From Acidovorax sp. SUPP3334 (lineage in GTDB: Bacteria > Pseudomonadota > Gammaproteobacteria > Burkholderiales > Burkholderiaceae_C), in contig NZ_BQXQ01000031.1 in NCBI RefSeq assembly GCF_030159055.1, positions 1-64,000 of the forward strand: a stretch of 64,000 nucleotides of DNA, read 5' to 3'. The translations under genes and the position numbers were made by a program. Positions 51,412 to 59,237 of this stretch are shown here, piece by piece; within the stretch, counting starts at the first letter, position 1, and each line of letters begins with the position of its first letter. The notes below the pieces were generated by a model, which was not told the origin of the DNA, made no database searches, and saw only the letters and a list, made by a program, of their open reading frames with translations.

Positions 51412-51525
51412 GGCACGTTTTCAGAGTTGAACGCGCCTGCTTGAAACCATCGTTTCGGTTGGATGGAAAGGGTTTCCCTCATCAGCCATGTACCGGCTGC
51501 TGGGGGAACCCCTCTTTAGGATTCC
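51412..51525. repeat. triple-hairpin intergenic block, copy 4
   Basis: First hairpin GGCACGTT..AACGCGCC (51412-51437; one change in the stem leaves a wobble pair); second hairpin present but imperfect; third (GGAACCCC..AGGATTCC) degenerate. Confidence 0.72.
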
Positions 51526-51813
51526 ACTGGCTTGGGATGAGTCTTGAACGGATACCTCCTCGCTGCGGCGTGGACGGGCCCGTTAGGGCCTGTCGTGTTG
51601 CGCAGGCGGGCCACCGCGAGTGAAGGTCCAGGTGGCCTAAAAATGGCGCGGAGACCTCAGGGGATCATCCGCAAAGCCGCGGCACATCAGGTTGCCGCCA
51701 CCCAGTTGGATAGCAGGGCCCGGGCTGCAAGCAGCGAAGGCTGTCCCCTGGGCTCTCGTCGAGCTGCCACGGGACAGCCCTCCTGGAGGGCGGGCTGTTT
51801 AACGTCGACTGGA
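51526..51813. other. intergenic region downstream of the DUF3275 gene
   Basis: 288 bp with no supported gene. It contains a 9-bp inverted repeat GGCTGTCCC (51739-51747)/GGGACAGCC (51771-51779) and a short GCCCTCC/GGAGGGC hairpin, which may stop minus-strand transcription from 52428. No T-run is evident. Confidence 0.5.
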
Positions 51814-52428
51814 TCAGCGCTTGGTGAACCAGGTCTGCAGCTTGGGTTCAAAGTCATACCTTTGCTTGCGCAGGTATGCGGCTTGGGCTCGGAGCAAAGC
51901 ACGGTCCACCGTGGCATCGAGCTTCACCGGATCTCCACGCTGTATGGCGTCGAGAAGGTCGGTATCAAACAATCCGTCATCCGAGGCTTCGGCTGGCTCC
52001 TGGGTCGGCGCAGGTCGGGATTTCTTGAAATCGTCCCAACGCTTGTCGGGGGTTTTTGCGGCTTCCCTGCCCTGTTCCTTGGATGGCTCCGAGGTCTTGG
52101 CTTGGACCTGGACGGGTGCCGGCTCGTCCAGTGGATCGAGTTCGGTGGGGGTGCGGTCGGCAGGAAGTCGGTCTTGGGAGACCACTTGCAGGTCATGCAG
52201 GCGGGCCCGGATTTCCGTGACGCCCTTGCCGAAGGAGATGTACTGTGACAGGTAGATCTCGCTGATCCACACTGTAGCTTGGTACTCCCCTTCCTCGAAC
52301 TGGTCCAGAAGCGGGTCCTTGACCTTGAACTCGCCGAAGTCGGTGGTGAGGTCTGCGATGCAGAACGCGCCGTTGCGACTTTGGCGGATCTTCTTGATCC
52401 GCAAGGTCGCGTCGTCAACTCTGATCAT
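51814..52428 (-). CDS. DUF3275 family ICE protein
   Basis: 204 aa. The N-terminal domain (about 1-90), with RNGAFCIADLTTDFGEFKVK and LLDQFEEGEYQATVWIS, is characteristic of DUF3275; the rest is a charged, disordered linker and a short basic C-terminal helix region. Family members are common in PFGI-1-class ICEs but lack an assigned function; the first domain may be a nucleic-acid-binding beta barrel (inference). Confidence 0.85.
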   Translation of the reverse strand: MIRVDDATLRIKKIRQSRNGAFCIADLTTDFGEFKVKDPLLDQFEEGEYQATVWISEIYLSQYISFGKGVTEIRARLHDLQVVSQDRLPADRTPTELDPLDEPAPVQVQAKTSEPSKEQGREAAKTPDKRWDDFKKSRPAPTQEPAEASDDGLFDTDLLDAIQRGDPVKLDATVDRALLRAQAAYLRKQRYDFEPKLQTWFTKR

Positions 52429-52451
52429 GTGCAGGTGGTCCTTCGCAAAAG

Positions 52452-52497
52452 AAAAATGCGGGACCACTCGCCGCAGGGAGACAGGTCCCGGCGGGTA
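52452..52497 (-). promoter_or_regulatory. ABA'B' leader 12 (DUF3275 gene)
   Basis: CGGGACC (52490-52484 as read) pairs perfectly over 7 bp with GGTCCCG (52465-52459), followed by CATTTTT, an excellent terminator. Competing pairings are GGGA/TCCC inside and CCGCC/GGCGG outside. Confidence 0.75.
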
Positions 52498-52650
52498 AAA
52501 AAGAAAGCACCGCACCTGCCGAGGCAGGTGGGATGCAGTGGGCTTTGAATGTCTGACAGGCTTGCGACCTGGCAGGCTGGGCACTAGCGGACTTTTGAGG
52601 TGTGCGATTCAGCGGTCCGTGCCGACAGGAACCCCGACTCCGAAGAGCGT

Positions 52651-52673
52651 GCACGCTTCAGGGGTTGACGTGC
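52651..52673. repeat. conserved-loop hairpin, copy 5
   Basis: Stem GCACG/CGTGC with loop CTTCAGGGGTTGA. The loop resembles TTCAGAGTTGA of the triple-hairpin blocks while the stem differs but still pairs. A CCGGT/ACCGG hairpin follows at about 52696-52719, in the place of hairpin 2. Confidence 0.6.
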
Positions 52674-52821
52674 CTCATGTGCTGGCGAACCAGCTCCGGT
52701 TATTCCAGTGGTACCGGTAAACACTCGCAAAACGGTGCAAAGCATACGCGCTTTTGAAGGCGAGTCAAACTCGCCCTCGCACTTTCCGTGCATCAGTGCA
52801 TAGACGTTGCGTCGGTGGGGA

Positions 52822-53058
52822 TCAAGGTTCCTGCTTTTGGGTCCAGTTGCCGCCTTGCAGGGCTTGCTGGGCAAGTTCTTCGGTCCGGAAGTACTCGTTG
52901 GACTCCCGAGAGACAGGGCCTTCGTCGCCGGCAGTGCCGATGTAGTGGCCACGCTGTGATCTCAGAACCTGCAGGGGCAGGCGCTTGCCACAGAACTCCT
53001 GAGCAAGGAGGCCATGGCGAACAGAGGCGGTACTGGAGACGGTAGTAGCTTGGTTCAT
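52822..53058 (-). CDS. hypothetical small ICE protein
   Basis: 78 aa starting MNQATTVSSTASVRHGL; contains RGHYIGTAGDEGPVSRES and a WTQ C-terminus, a pattern I recognise from small uncharacterised proteins of this ICE class. Soluble. GAAAGGC is the ribosome site. Confidence 0.68.
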   Translation of the reverse strand: MNQATTVSSTASVRHGLLAQEFCGKRLPLQVLRSQRGHYIGTAGDEGPVSRESNEYFRTEELAQQALQGGNWTQKQEP

Positions 53059-53075
53059 GGTGTATGCCTTTCGTG

Positions 53076-53126
53076 AAAAAAAGGGACACCAGAACCCCCT
53101 GGGGATCGGTATCCCCATGGGTGGTT
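53076..53126 (-). promoter_or_regulatory. ABA'B' leader 13 (53058 gene)
   Basis: AACCACCC, GGGGAT with inner ATCCCC, GGGGGTT, then GTGTCCC and seven T. Nested and terminator-adjacent pairings compete for the same G-rich segment. Confidence 0.7.
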
Positions 53127-53190
53127 GACGAAAATGAAGTCGGGATCTCGAAGCCGGGATATGCAGACTCGCATCCCGTCGCACGATGAG

Positions 53191-53421
53191 TCAGTCCTTC
53201 ACGATGTCGATGTGCTTGCGCACGTCGTCATAGGAAAGGCGATGACCCGCGCAAGTGGTTTTCAATTTCCCACTCCACCGGGTCACGATGATTGGCTCGC
53301 CCGAGTTGGGCTGACCATCCACAATGACATTCCGATGAAGTTCGACAATGGCAAGGGCGCCATCGTCGCGCATCGACGGAGGACCATCGACCCAGCCGTT
53401 GAGGTTGTTTTCCAAAGCCAT
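53191..53421 (-). CDS. hypothetical small protein
   Basis: 76 aa starting MALENNLNGWVDGPPS; beta-rich with GALAIVELHRNVIVDGQP. Soluble, unknown function. It follows the DUF3577 gene by 63 bp without a clear ABA'B' leader, so it is probably on the DUF3577 transcript. Confidence 0.6.
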   Translation of the reverse strand: MALENNLNGWVDGPPSMRDDGALAIVELHRNVIVDGQPNSGEPIIVTRWSGKLKTTCAGHRLSYDDVRKHIDIVKD

Positions 53422-53484
53422 GGTTTTCCATATCAAAGAAGAAATTCCCGACCTGCATAAGCAAGTTCGGGAATTGGGAGGTTA

Positions 53485-54234
53485 TCAGGCAGCAGCAGAA
53501 TCGACGGTCCTACGGACAGCCTTTCCCGTTGCATAACCCGCGTTGTACGCTGCATTTCCTTGCGGACGAGCGGCGGGCTGGCGGGCGACCTGTGGTTGCC
53601 GTGATGGAGCCGAAGGACGGTTCACTGGGCCACGTTGGTTTGGCTGCTGGACAGCCTGTTGCGCAAATCGCTCTGCAGGCCTTGCAGTTGGCGCTGGCGC
53701 CGATTGCTCCTGTCTTGGCTCTTGCTCTGGCTCGTTCCACTCTTGATCGGCCTCCTCCCCTTGCGACGGTTCGTCGTATCCGGGTTGCAGGTCGTCTTGA
53801 GGTGCATCCGCCTCGCGGCGGTACACATTCTCGCCATCGATGGTGATGCTGTTGATCAGAAGCAGGCGCCCTTTGATGAGGGTAGCCATTTCCTTTCGGC
53901 CCGTCTTGCGACGGTTCTGATCCAGCTCATCGCGTTCATACAGGTGAGGGTAGATGTCGCCGATCCGAAAGGACAGGACGACCTTGCGCTGTTCCTGAAC
54001 ATCGACCCCCAGTCTTTCGACCATGGCGATGGCTTCGTCCCCACTGACCCGAAGATCGAAGTAGGTGTAGTCAGGTTTGTCTGCATTTCCACGCAAGGCG
54101 GAAATGCTGCATGCCAGGAAGGGGTCGGCACGGCGGCCGCCATTCTTGGTTTCAACCCAGCGAACGCGGTTGAGGTAACCGATGCCGTTGGTATGCAGGT
54201 TGAAATAGTCGTTGCCTTGGGTGGTTGCAGTCAT
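53485..54234 (-). CDS. DUF3577 / STY4534-family ICE protein
   Basis: 249 aa. DYFNLHTNGIGYLNRVRWVE and YTYFDLRVSGDEAIAMVERL are diagnostic of DUF3577, a single-strand-binding-like family sometimes called an ICE replication protein. The last 100 residues are Gln/Pro/Ala-rich and disordered, a layout like SSB tails. Partner of ssb (61213) and helicases in DNA handling during transfer is a reasonable inference. Confidence 0.87.
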   Translation of the reverse strand: MTATTQGNDYFNLHTNGIGYLNRVRWVETKNGGRRADPFLACSISALRGNADKPDYTYFDLRVSGDEAIAMVERLGVDVQEQRKVVLSFRIGDIYPHLYERDELDQNRRKTGRKEMATLIKGRLLLINSITIDGENVYRREADAPQDDLQPGYDEPSQGEEADQEWNEPEQEPRQEQSAPAPTARPAERFAQQAVQQPNQRGPVNRPSAPSRQPQVARQPAARPQGNAAYNAGYATGKAVRRTVDSAAA

Positions 54235-54244
54235 GGTGATTTCC

Positions 54245-54328
54245 AAAAAGATGAACTTGAGGAGATCACGCACCCAACCCACAGCCTTGCGGCTCGGGAC
54301 AGGGAAACATGATTTCCCTGTCCGGGTT
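54245..54328 (-). promoter_or_regulatory. ABA'B'-like leader 14 (DUF3577 gene)
   Basis: AACCC (54328-54324) and GGGTT (54280-54276) enclose a strong hairpin GGACAGGGAAA/TTTCCCTGTCC. CTTTTTGG lies before the start. It is longer than the other leaders and its terminator half is less clear. Confidence 0.55.
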
Positions 54329-54373
54329 ACGAGGATGAAGGTACTCCGGAATCGACCTTGGGAGTCGATTCGC

Positions 54374-54396
54374 GCGCCTGTCAGGAGTTGAGGCGC
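54374..54396. repeat. conserved-loop hairpin, copy 6
   Basis: Stem GCGCCT/AGGCGC with loop GTCAGGAGTTG. Loop matches copies 1-5 in its TCAG..GTTG pattern; stem sequence is again different. A TTCGTG/CACGAG hairpin follows. Confidence 0.6.
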
Positions 54397-54516
54397 TTCG
54401 TGGTGCCTTGCGGCGGTTCACGAGGCGAACGTTATTCAAACCGACCTTGATTGTCAAGATGGCTTGCGCGTCGCGGCATCCGGCCCTGCTTGGGCTAAAA
54501 AACTGTTAATTGTATT

Positions 54517-54539
54517 TTGTAGTATCGTACAATCTACAA
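54517..54539. promoter_or_regulatory. probable KfrA operator
   Basis: TTGTAG and CTACAA separated by 11 bp in an AT-rich stretch 27 bp before kfrA, overlapping the only plausible promoter. KfrA proteins are known to bind palindromic sites at their own promoter. Confidence 0.55.
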
Positions 54540-54565
54540 CATACAGATATTCACGGGAGCACTCA

Positions 54566-55543
54566 ATGGCAGCGATTACCAAAGAGCGGATTTTTGCGGT
54601 GGCGGACGAACTGGACGCGGCGGGCGCCAGTCCCACCCTGGCGGCGGTGCGCAAGCAACTGGGCAGTGGGAGCTTCACGACCATCTCCGAGGCCATGGTG
54701 GAGTGGCGCGCCCGGCAGACTGCGCGAAAGACGCCTGCCGTAGAGCCGGCGCCGCAGGCGTTCACGGAGAAACTCGGGGAGTTGGCCAATGACCTGTGGT
54801 CGCTGGCCCTGGAAACCGCCAATGGCCGGCTGTCCGCGGAGAGGCAGAACCTGGAAGTCGTGCGCGACCAGGCGCAGGCTGCGCGCCTCGAGGCGGAGGA
54901 GTTGGCCAACGCGCTCGCAAGCGAACTGGATGAGGCCAAGGCCCGAAGCGATGCCTTACAGGAACTGCTGGCGACGTCGAGGGCCGAGGCGGACGATCTG
55001 CGAAACAAGCTCGCGATGGCGAATGCGAGCGCGGCCAAGGCGGACGCCCGCGCCGGCGAACTGCGCACCGAACTGGATCGCGCCCATGGCGACGCCCAGC
55101 AAGCGCGGGCTGAGCGCGAGAAGGCCCAGGCGCTGGTCGAGGCACATGCCGCACAGATCGAAGGCCTGCGCACCGATCTGGCCGGGGCGGCGAGCCGCAC
55201 GACGGAGATCCAGCGCCGCGCCGATGAGTTGCGCGCGGATCTGGAGCGGGCCCATCTGTCGACCGACCAGGCGCGCTCGGCACTGGATCAGGCACAGAAG
55301 GCGGCGAAGGCAACGAGCGAGGAGCGCGATCAGGCGCGCACCGAGTTGGCCAAGCTGCAGGCCGGCGCCGAGGTGGCGGCGCAGCTGCACCAGGAGCAGC
55401 GCAAGAGCATCGCTGCCGAGGCGCTGCGGCAAGCGCAGAGGCTGACAGCGGCCCAGGCAGAGCGCGACCAGGCGCGGGAGGACGCGGCTACATTGCGAGG
55501 CCGGCTGGAGGCACTCACGGCTGGCTCGCGGCCGAAGAAATAA
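54566..55543 (+). CDS. kfrA: KfrA-like DNA-binding coiled-coil protein
   Basis: 325 aa. The N-terminal KfrA_N domain (about 1-60, ITKERIFAVADELDAAG and SFTTISEAMVEWRARQ) binds DNA; residues about 75-315 form a long Ala/Glu/Arg coiled coil. Plasmid KfrA acts in stable inheritance by coating DNA and interacting with partition proteins, and represses itself. The start is supported by GGGAGC. The gene is divergent from DUF3577. Confidence 0.9.
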   Translation: MAAITKERIFAVADELDAAGASPTLAAVRKQLGSGSFTTISEAMVEWRARQTARKTPAVEPAPQAFTEKLGELANDLWSLALETANGRLSAERQNLEVVRDQAQAARLEAEELANALASELDEAKARSDALQELLATSRAEADDLRNKLAMANASAAKADARAGELRTELDRAHGDAQQARAEREKAQALVEAHAAQIEGLRTDLAGAASRTTEIQRRADELRADLERAHLSTDQARSALDQAQKAAKATSEERDQARTELAKLQAGAEVAAQLHQEQRKSIAAEALRQAQRLTAAQAERDQAREDAATLRGRLEALTAGSRPKK

Positions 55544-55617
55544 CAGGAGCCGCCTCAGAAAACGGAAAAAATCGTACGTTAAGGGGATGCGAGCCGGAAC
55601 CGCCGAAAATTCCCTCT

Positions 55618-55646
55618 TTGATATGTACGGCAATTTGCCGTATGAT
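55618..55646 (+). promoter_or_regulatory. promoter and operator of the tacAT-like pair
   Basis: TTGATA (55618), 17-bp spacer, TATGAT (55641). The perfect inverted repeat TACGGCA-att-TGCCGTA (55626-55642) lies within the promoter, so a bound antitoxin-toxin complex would block it. Confidence 0.8.
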
Positions 55647-55666
55647 TGCATCAGGAGGATAAAACC

Positions 55667-55948
55667 ATGCCCGTAGCCGTCTCTACTGCCCGCCTCGAAG
55701 CCCGGATCAGCACCGATCTGCATTCGATGCTCAAGCGCGCCGCCGAGCTTCAGGGGCGCACCATGACCGATTTCGTTGTTGCCGCCGTGCAGGACGCGGC
55801 GCAGCACGCCATCGAGCAAGCCGAAGTCATCCGCCTGTCGCTGGCCGATCAGGAATGCTTTGCGCAAGCCCTGTTGTCGCCGCCGAAACCGGCCCCGGCC
55901 CTGGAACGCGCTTTCGCTCGTCGTAGCAAGCTCCTGCGCGCTGAATGA
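55667..55948 (+). CDS. TacA-type (DUF1778) antitoxin
   Basis: 93 aa. RLEARISTDLHSMLKRAAEL and RTMTDFVVAAVQDAA form the ribbon-helix-helix DUF1778 domain; the C-terminal part (LLSPPKPAPALERAF) wraps the toxin in known TacAT pairs. AGGAGG precedes the ATG. Stop overlaps the toxin start. Confidence 0.92.
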   Translation: MPVAVSTARLEARISTDLHSMLKRAAELQGRTMTDFVVAAVQDAAQHAIEQAEVIRLSLADQECFAQALLSPPKPAPALERAFARRSKLLRAE

Positions 55949-56457
55949 GTGGCGCACCGTTCCTACTTGCGCCGCTCGATGCTGCGCATGACCGCACAAC
56001 GTTCCGCAGCGATTCGGAGCCGCTGAATCGCTACCTCAGAGAGCAAGTTACTCAAGACATTCGCCGCCGCGTAGCCGCCTGTTTCGTGGCCTTGGCAGAC
56101 GTGCAGCGCATCGCTGGTTACTACACCCTGGCATCGGCAAGTCTGCTGCTGGCCGATCTTCCGGCCAGCACTGGCAAGAAGCTGCCGCGCTATCCGACCG
56201 TGCCAGCCGTTCGCATGGGCCGCTTGGCTGTCGATCAGGCATTCAAAGGCCAAGGTCTTGGTGGCGCTATGCTGGCCGATGCGCTCGACCGTGCCGCCCG
56301 TTCTGAGATTGCCGCTTTCGCGCTGATGGTGGACGCCAAGGACGAAGTCGCAGCGGCCTTTTACCAGCATCACGGCTTCATCGCTCTACCCGATTCGCCG
56401 CTCACCCTGTTCCTGCCGCTGGCAACCGTCCTTCTTGAAACTCACTGTTCTCGGTAG
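55945..56457 (+). CDS. TacT-type GNAT acetyltransferase toxin
   Basis: 170 aa. GNAT fold with RMGRLAVDQAFKGQGLGGAM (acetyl-CoA binding loop at about 91-110) and AAAFYQHHGFIAL near the C-terminus. Known TacT enzymes acetylate aminoacyl-tRNA and stop translation. Cotranslated with its antitoxin through an ATGA overlap. The pair probably favours ICE retention. Confidence 0.92.
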   Translation: MSGAPFLLAPLDAAHDRTTFRSDSEPLNRYLREQVTQDIRRRVAACFVALADVQRIAGYYTLASASLLLADLPASTGKKLPRYPTVPAVRMGRLAVDQAFKGQGLGGAMLADALDRAARSEIAAFALMVDAKDEVAAAFYQHHGFIALPDSPLTLFLPLATVLLETHCSR

Positions 56458-56523
56458 GCCGAACCGAGAACAGATTTCGAGAACATCCCGGCCACATCGG
56501 CATTTCCTGTGCATCGGTATTTT

Positions 56524-56787
56524 TCATTGATTGCTCCGTGATTCAAAAGGGTTGAGGCGGTAATCTCCGCCACCGAAACCAAATCGCTTGGCCCGGGTTT
56601 CAAAAATCGTGATCGATGCCGTCTCATCCGCCCTCTCTCCCCGCGGCAGGAACAGGCGGGCTTGGCGGCCATCCGAATGCTCGAATGTCAGGTGATCCCA
56701 GGTGGCCACGAACCCTTCGGTATGCAGCCATTCCCAGGCATCTGCCGCCAGGTCGAACTCCTCGCATCGGTGATCCGGTGACCCCAT
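56524..56787 (-). CDS. hypothetical small protein
   Basis: 87 aa starting MGSPDHRCEEFDLAADAWEW, soluble, with RLFLPRGERADETA. No family recognised. AGGAAA precedes the ATG. It lies 41 bp after the helicase gene on the same strand and is likely co-transcribed. Confidence 0.6.
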   Translation of the reverse strand: MGSPDHRCEEFDLAADAWEWLHTEGFVATWDHLTFEHSDGRQARLFLPRGERADETASITIFETRAKRFGFGGGDYRLNPFESRSNQ

Positions 56788-56828
56788 GAGAACTTTCCTG
56801 TTTCAGCGTTGAAGTGGTATGTGCGGTC

Positions 56829-58829
56829 CTACGCGGTAGCGGCCAACCAGGGTGAATCGGCGGCCGTAGCCGTTGCACCACCTGGTCCAGCCATCTCCGG
56901 CTCCACCACGTCGCGCTCGGTCTCCTGCTTGCGATCGAGCAGCTTCCACACACCCTCGTCCAGAGTGCTTGCGATCAGGGGAACGATGACCATGACGTTG
57001 CGCCGCTGCCCCAGGCGGTAGGCCCGGTCCTCGGCCTGGCGCATGAGTGCCGGCGTCCAGGGCAGCGATGCGAAAGCCACGTAGTTCGCCGCAGTCAGCG
57101 TGATGCCCACGCCGGCCGCGGACGTGGTGCCGATGAACACGGTGACCGCTGGATCGTTCTGGAAGGCATCTATGGCCTTTTGGCGCTTTGTGGCCGAGTC
57201 GCTGCCCACCAGCGTCACGCACTGGATGCCGGCCGCAGCGAAGGCGCCCTTCATTGCCTCCACCGTCGCCATGTACTCGCAGAACACGATGATCTTGTCG
57301 CCGTCGGACAGCCCTTCCACCGTCTCGATCAGGAAGGGTGTCTTGAGCGCCTCCAGGGCCTGGCGCAGCTTGGTGATTTTGGGCATGGCCTGCAGGGTCA
57401 TATCGTCGTGGATCGCCTTGTAGGCTCCCAGACCTTCGGCTGGCGAGATGTACCGCACCTGGCGGCTCTTGGTCCCCAGGTCCTTGAGAACGTCCTTGCG
57501 CCGACGCAGCATCCATCCTTTGAGGGCCCCTGCCAGCAGTGCCCTCTTCTCGCGCGAGCCCGTGAACTCACCACGGAAGTCCTTCAACGGCATCTGCCCC
57601 AGCCGATGGCCCGTGAGCCGCAGCAGCGTGTGCAGCTCGATCTCTCTGTTCAATAGCGGAGTGCCCGAGATGACATACCGGCGCGGGATGCGCGTGGCCA
57701 TGATGAACGCATTGCGCGTGCGGCCGGCGTGATGCTCTTTCAGGTAGTGGGCCTCGTCCACAGCCATCACCGCAAACTGCAGATCCGTCTCGCGCACCAG
57801 GCCTCCCAGGCGCTCGTAGTTAGCGATGATCCACTGGCAGCCATGCAGTGTGGCCATGCGGTCCTCGCCGACCATACCCACGATCGCATCCGGGTACACC
57901 GCCCTGATCTCCCGCTCCCAGTTGATGCGCAGCGAGGCCGGACAGAGGATGAGGACCCTGCCCTCCCCTGCAGCCATGCGCGTGGCCACGACGGCCTGGC
58001 GGCTCTTGCCCAGGCCCATGTCATCGCCCAGGCATGCGCCCGTCTGAGAGGCCAGGTGCCGGACGCCGGCCACCTGGTAGTCACGCAATCCTGCATGCAC
58101 GGCCATGCGAGCCAGCTCGGCCTCGTCGATGGCCACGTCCACGCCGTCATCCAGCTCGGCCGACATGAACGCCACGCCCTTGGCTTCGTCCGTACCGCCG
58201 CCACCGAATTCAGGAGGGGCCGCAGGCACCTGGATGGGCGAGGCCTGCGAGGTGGAACCCACCAGGTCCTCCAGGACGACCGACTGCTCGTGGACGAAGA
58301 CGAACTCGGGTGCAATGCCCGCGAACTGGCGCAGCGCATTCAGGATCTCCGAGGCGCTGCCCTGCACCTGCCAGGCCGCTGCATGGCGATGGAAATGCCC
58401 CTGCAGCGCCTTGACGGCCCGTACGCAGGGGGCGTCATAGGCGAAGCTCACCGCGTGCCGGCCACGGGTCATATCGCCCTTGGCGAGCGGAAAGATCTGC
58501 ACATCGAGCAGCTGCGCGAAGTAGTCCGCCTCAGGAGAGGCCGCGGCAGCGCGCAGTAGCGGCAACGCATCGTCCAGGTCCACATGCTGGCCGCGATAGA
58601 CCGTGCGCAGCCAATGCACCAGCTGCTCGGGATCGGCCTGCTCCAGCGCCCACATGCGCCGGCCAGCGGCCCACCACGCACCGGCCTGCTGCAGGGTGCG
58701 CCCCATCCCAGGCACGTAATGCAGCTGTAGGCCAATGCGCCGGCCATCGGAGACCGCCTGGACCAGCAGATCCGGAGCGCGCAGGGAGACGGGCTCCAGG
58801 TTCGGCATATGCGAAGGGAGAATATTCAT
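56829..58829 (-). CDS. SNF2-family helicase/translocase
   Basis: 666 aa. N-terminal 225 residues are unique; then GDDMGLGKSRQAVVA (about 264-278), ILCPASLRINWEREI, MAVDEAHYLKEHHAG (about 351), VISGTPLLNREIELH and a second lobe with RQAEDRAYRLGQRRNVMVI. This is the SMARCAL1/RapA-like layout of bacterial SNF2 proteins. It differs in sequence and lacks the Cys insert of the 41738 helicase. ATG 58829 follows a moderate GAGA-type site; an internal ATG is possible. Confidence 0.88.
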   Translation of the reverse strand: MNILPSHMPNLEPVSLRAPDLLVQAVSDGRRIGLQLHYVPGMGRTLQQAGAWWAAGRRMWALEQADPEQLVHWLRTVYRGQHVDLDDALPLLRAAAASPEADYFAQLLDVQIFPLAKGDMTRGRHAVSFAYDAPCVRAVKALQGHFHRHAAAWQVQGSASEILNALRQFAGIAPEFVFVHEQSVVLEDLVGSTSQASPIQVPAAPPEFGGGGTDEAKGVAFMSAELDDGVDVAIDEAELARMAVHAGLRDYQVAGVRHLASQTGACLGDDMGLGKSRQAVVATRMAAGEGRVLILCPASLRINWEREIRAVYPDAIVGMVGEDRMATLHGCQWIIANYERLGGLVRETDLQFAVMAVDEAHYLKEHHAGRTRNAFIMATRIPRRYVISGTPLLNREIELHTLLRLTGHRLGQMPLKDFRGEFTGSREKRALLAGALKGWMLRRRKDVLKDLGTKSRQVRYISPAEGLGAYKAIHDDMTLQAMPKITKLRQALEALKTPFLIETVEGLSDGDKIIVFCEYMATVEAMKGAFAAAGIQCVTLVGSDSATKRQKAIDAFQNDPAVTVFIGTTSAAGVGITLTAANYVAFASLPWTPALMRQAEDRAYRLGQRRNVMVIVPLIASTLDEGVWKLLDRKQETERDVVEPEMAGPGGATATAADSPWLAATA

Positions 58830-59021
58830 GCGCAGATGTCGATTAAATAATCGAAAGAATAGGTGAACCGCGTTTAGCCCGAGAAAACCCAAGCCAAACG
58901 CAATCGGATATTGAGGAAAAAGGGTGGAAGAAACCCTCGGCTATGATCGCGGCGGTTGCCACATGGGTCGCAAGCCCGGCAACCACCCTTGCCTACACTA
59001 ACCTTTATGAGGATTTCTTCC

Positions 59022-59237
59022 ATGAACGAAAAGCCCAAGAACACTCAACCCGCCACGCTGGAGGATTTGGCGTTACTGGAGCAGAAAATCGGTAATACCT
59101 TGAGAAAATTCCACGCATGGGTCGAAGCGCGTGAAACCGAGGATGAAGATAAAGCCATTGAAGCGGCTGATTTACACGAGCAAGTCCTCGAGGACATCAC
59201 CGTTCTGGAACTGGCTCCCTTCAGGCTTCAGAGATGA
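59022..59237 (+). CDS. hypothetical small acidic protein
   Basis: 71 aa starting MNEKPKNTQPATLEDLAL; highly charged, helical. GAGGA precedes the ATG. It is the only plus-strand gene in the 56.5-64 kb region and its 3' end overlaps the convergent 59221 gene by 17 bp. Confidence 0.6.
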   Translation: MNEKPKNTQPATLEDLALLEQKIGNTLRKFHAWVEARETEDEDKAIEAADLHEQVLEDITVLELAPFRLQR

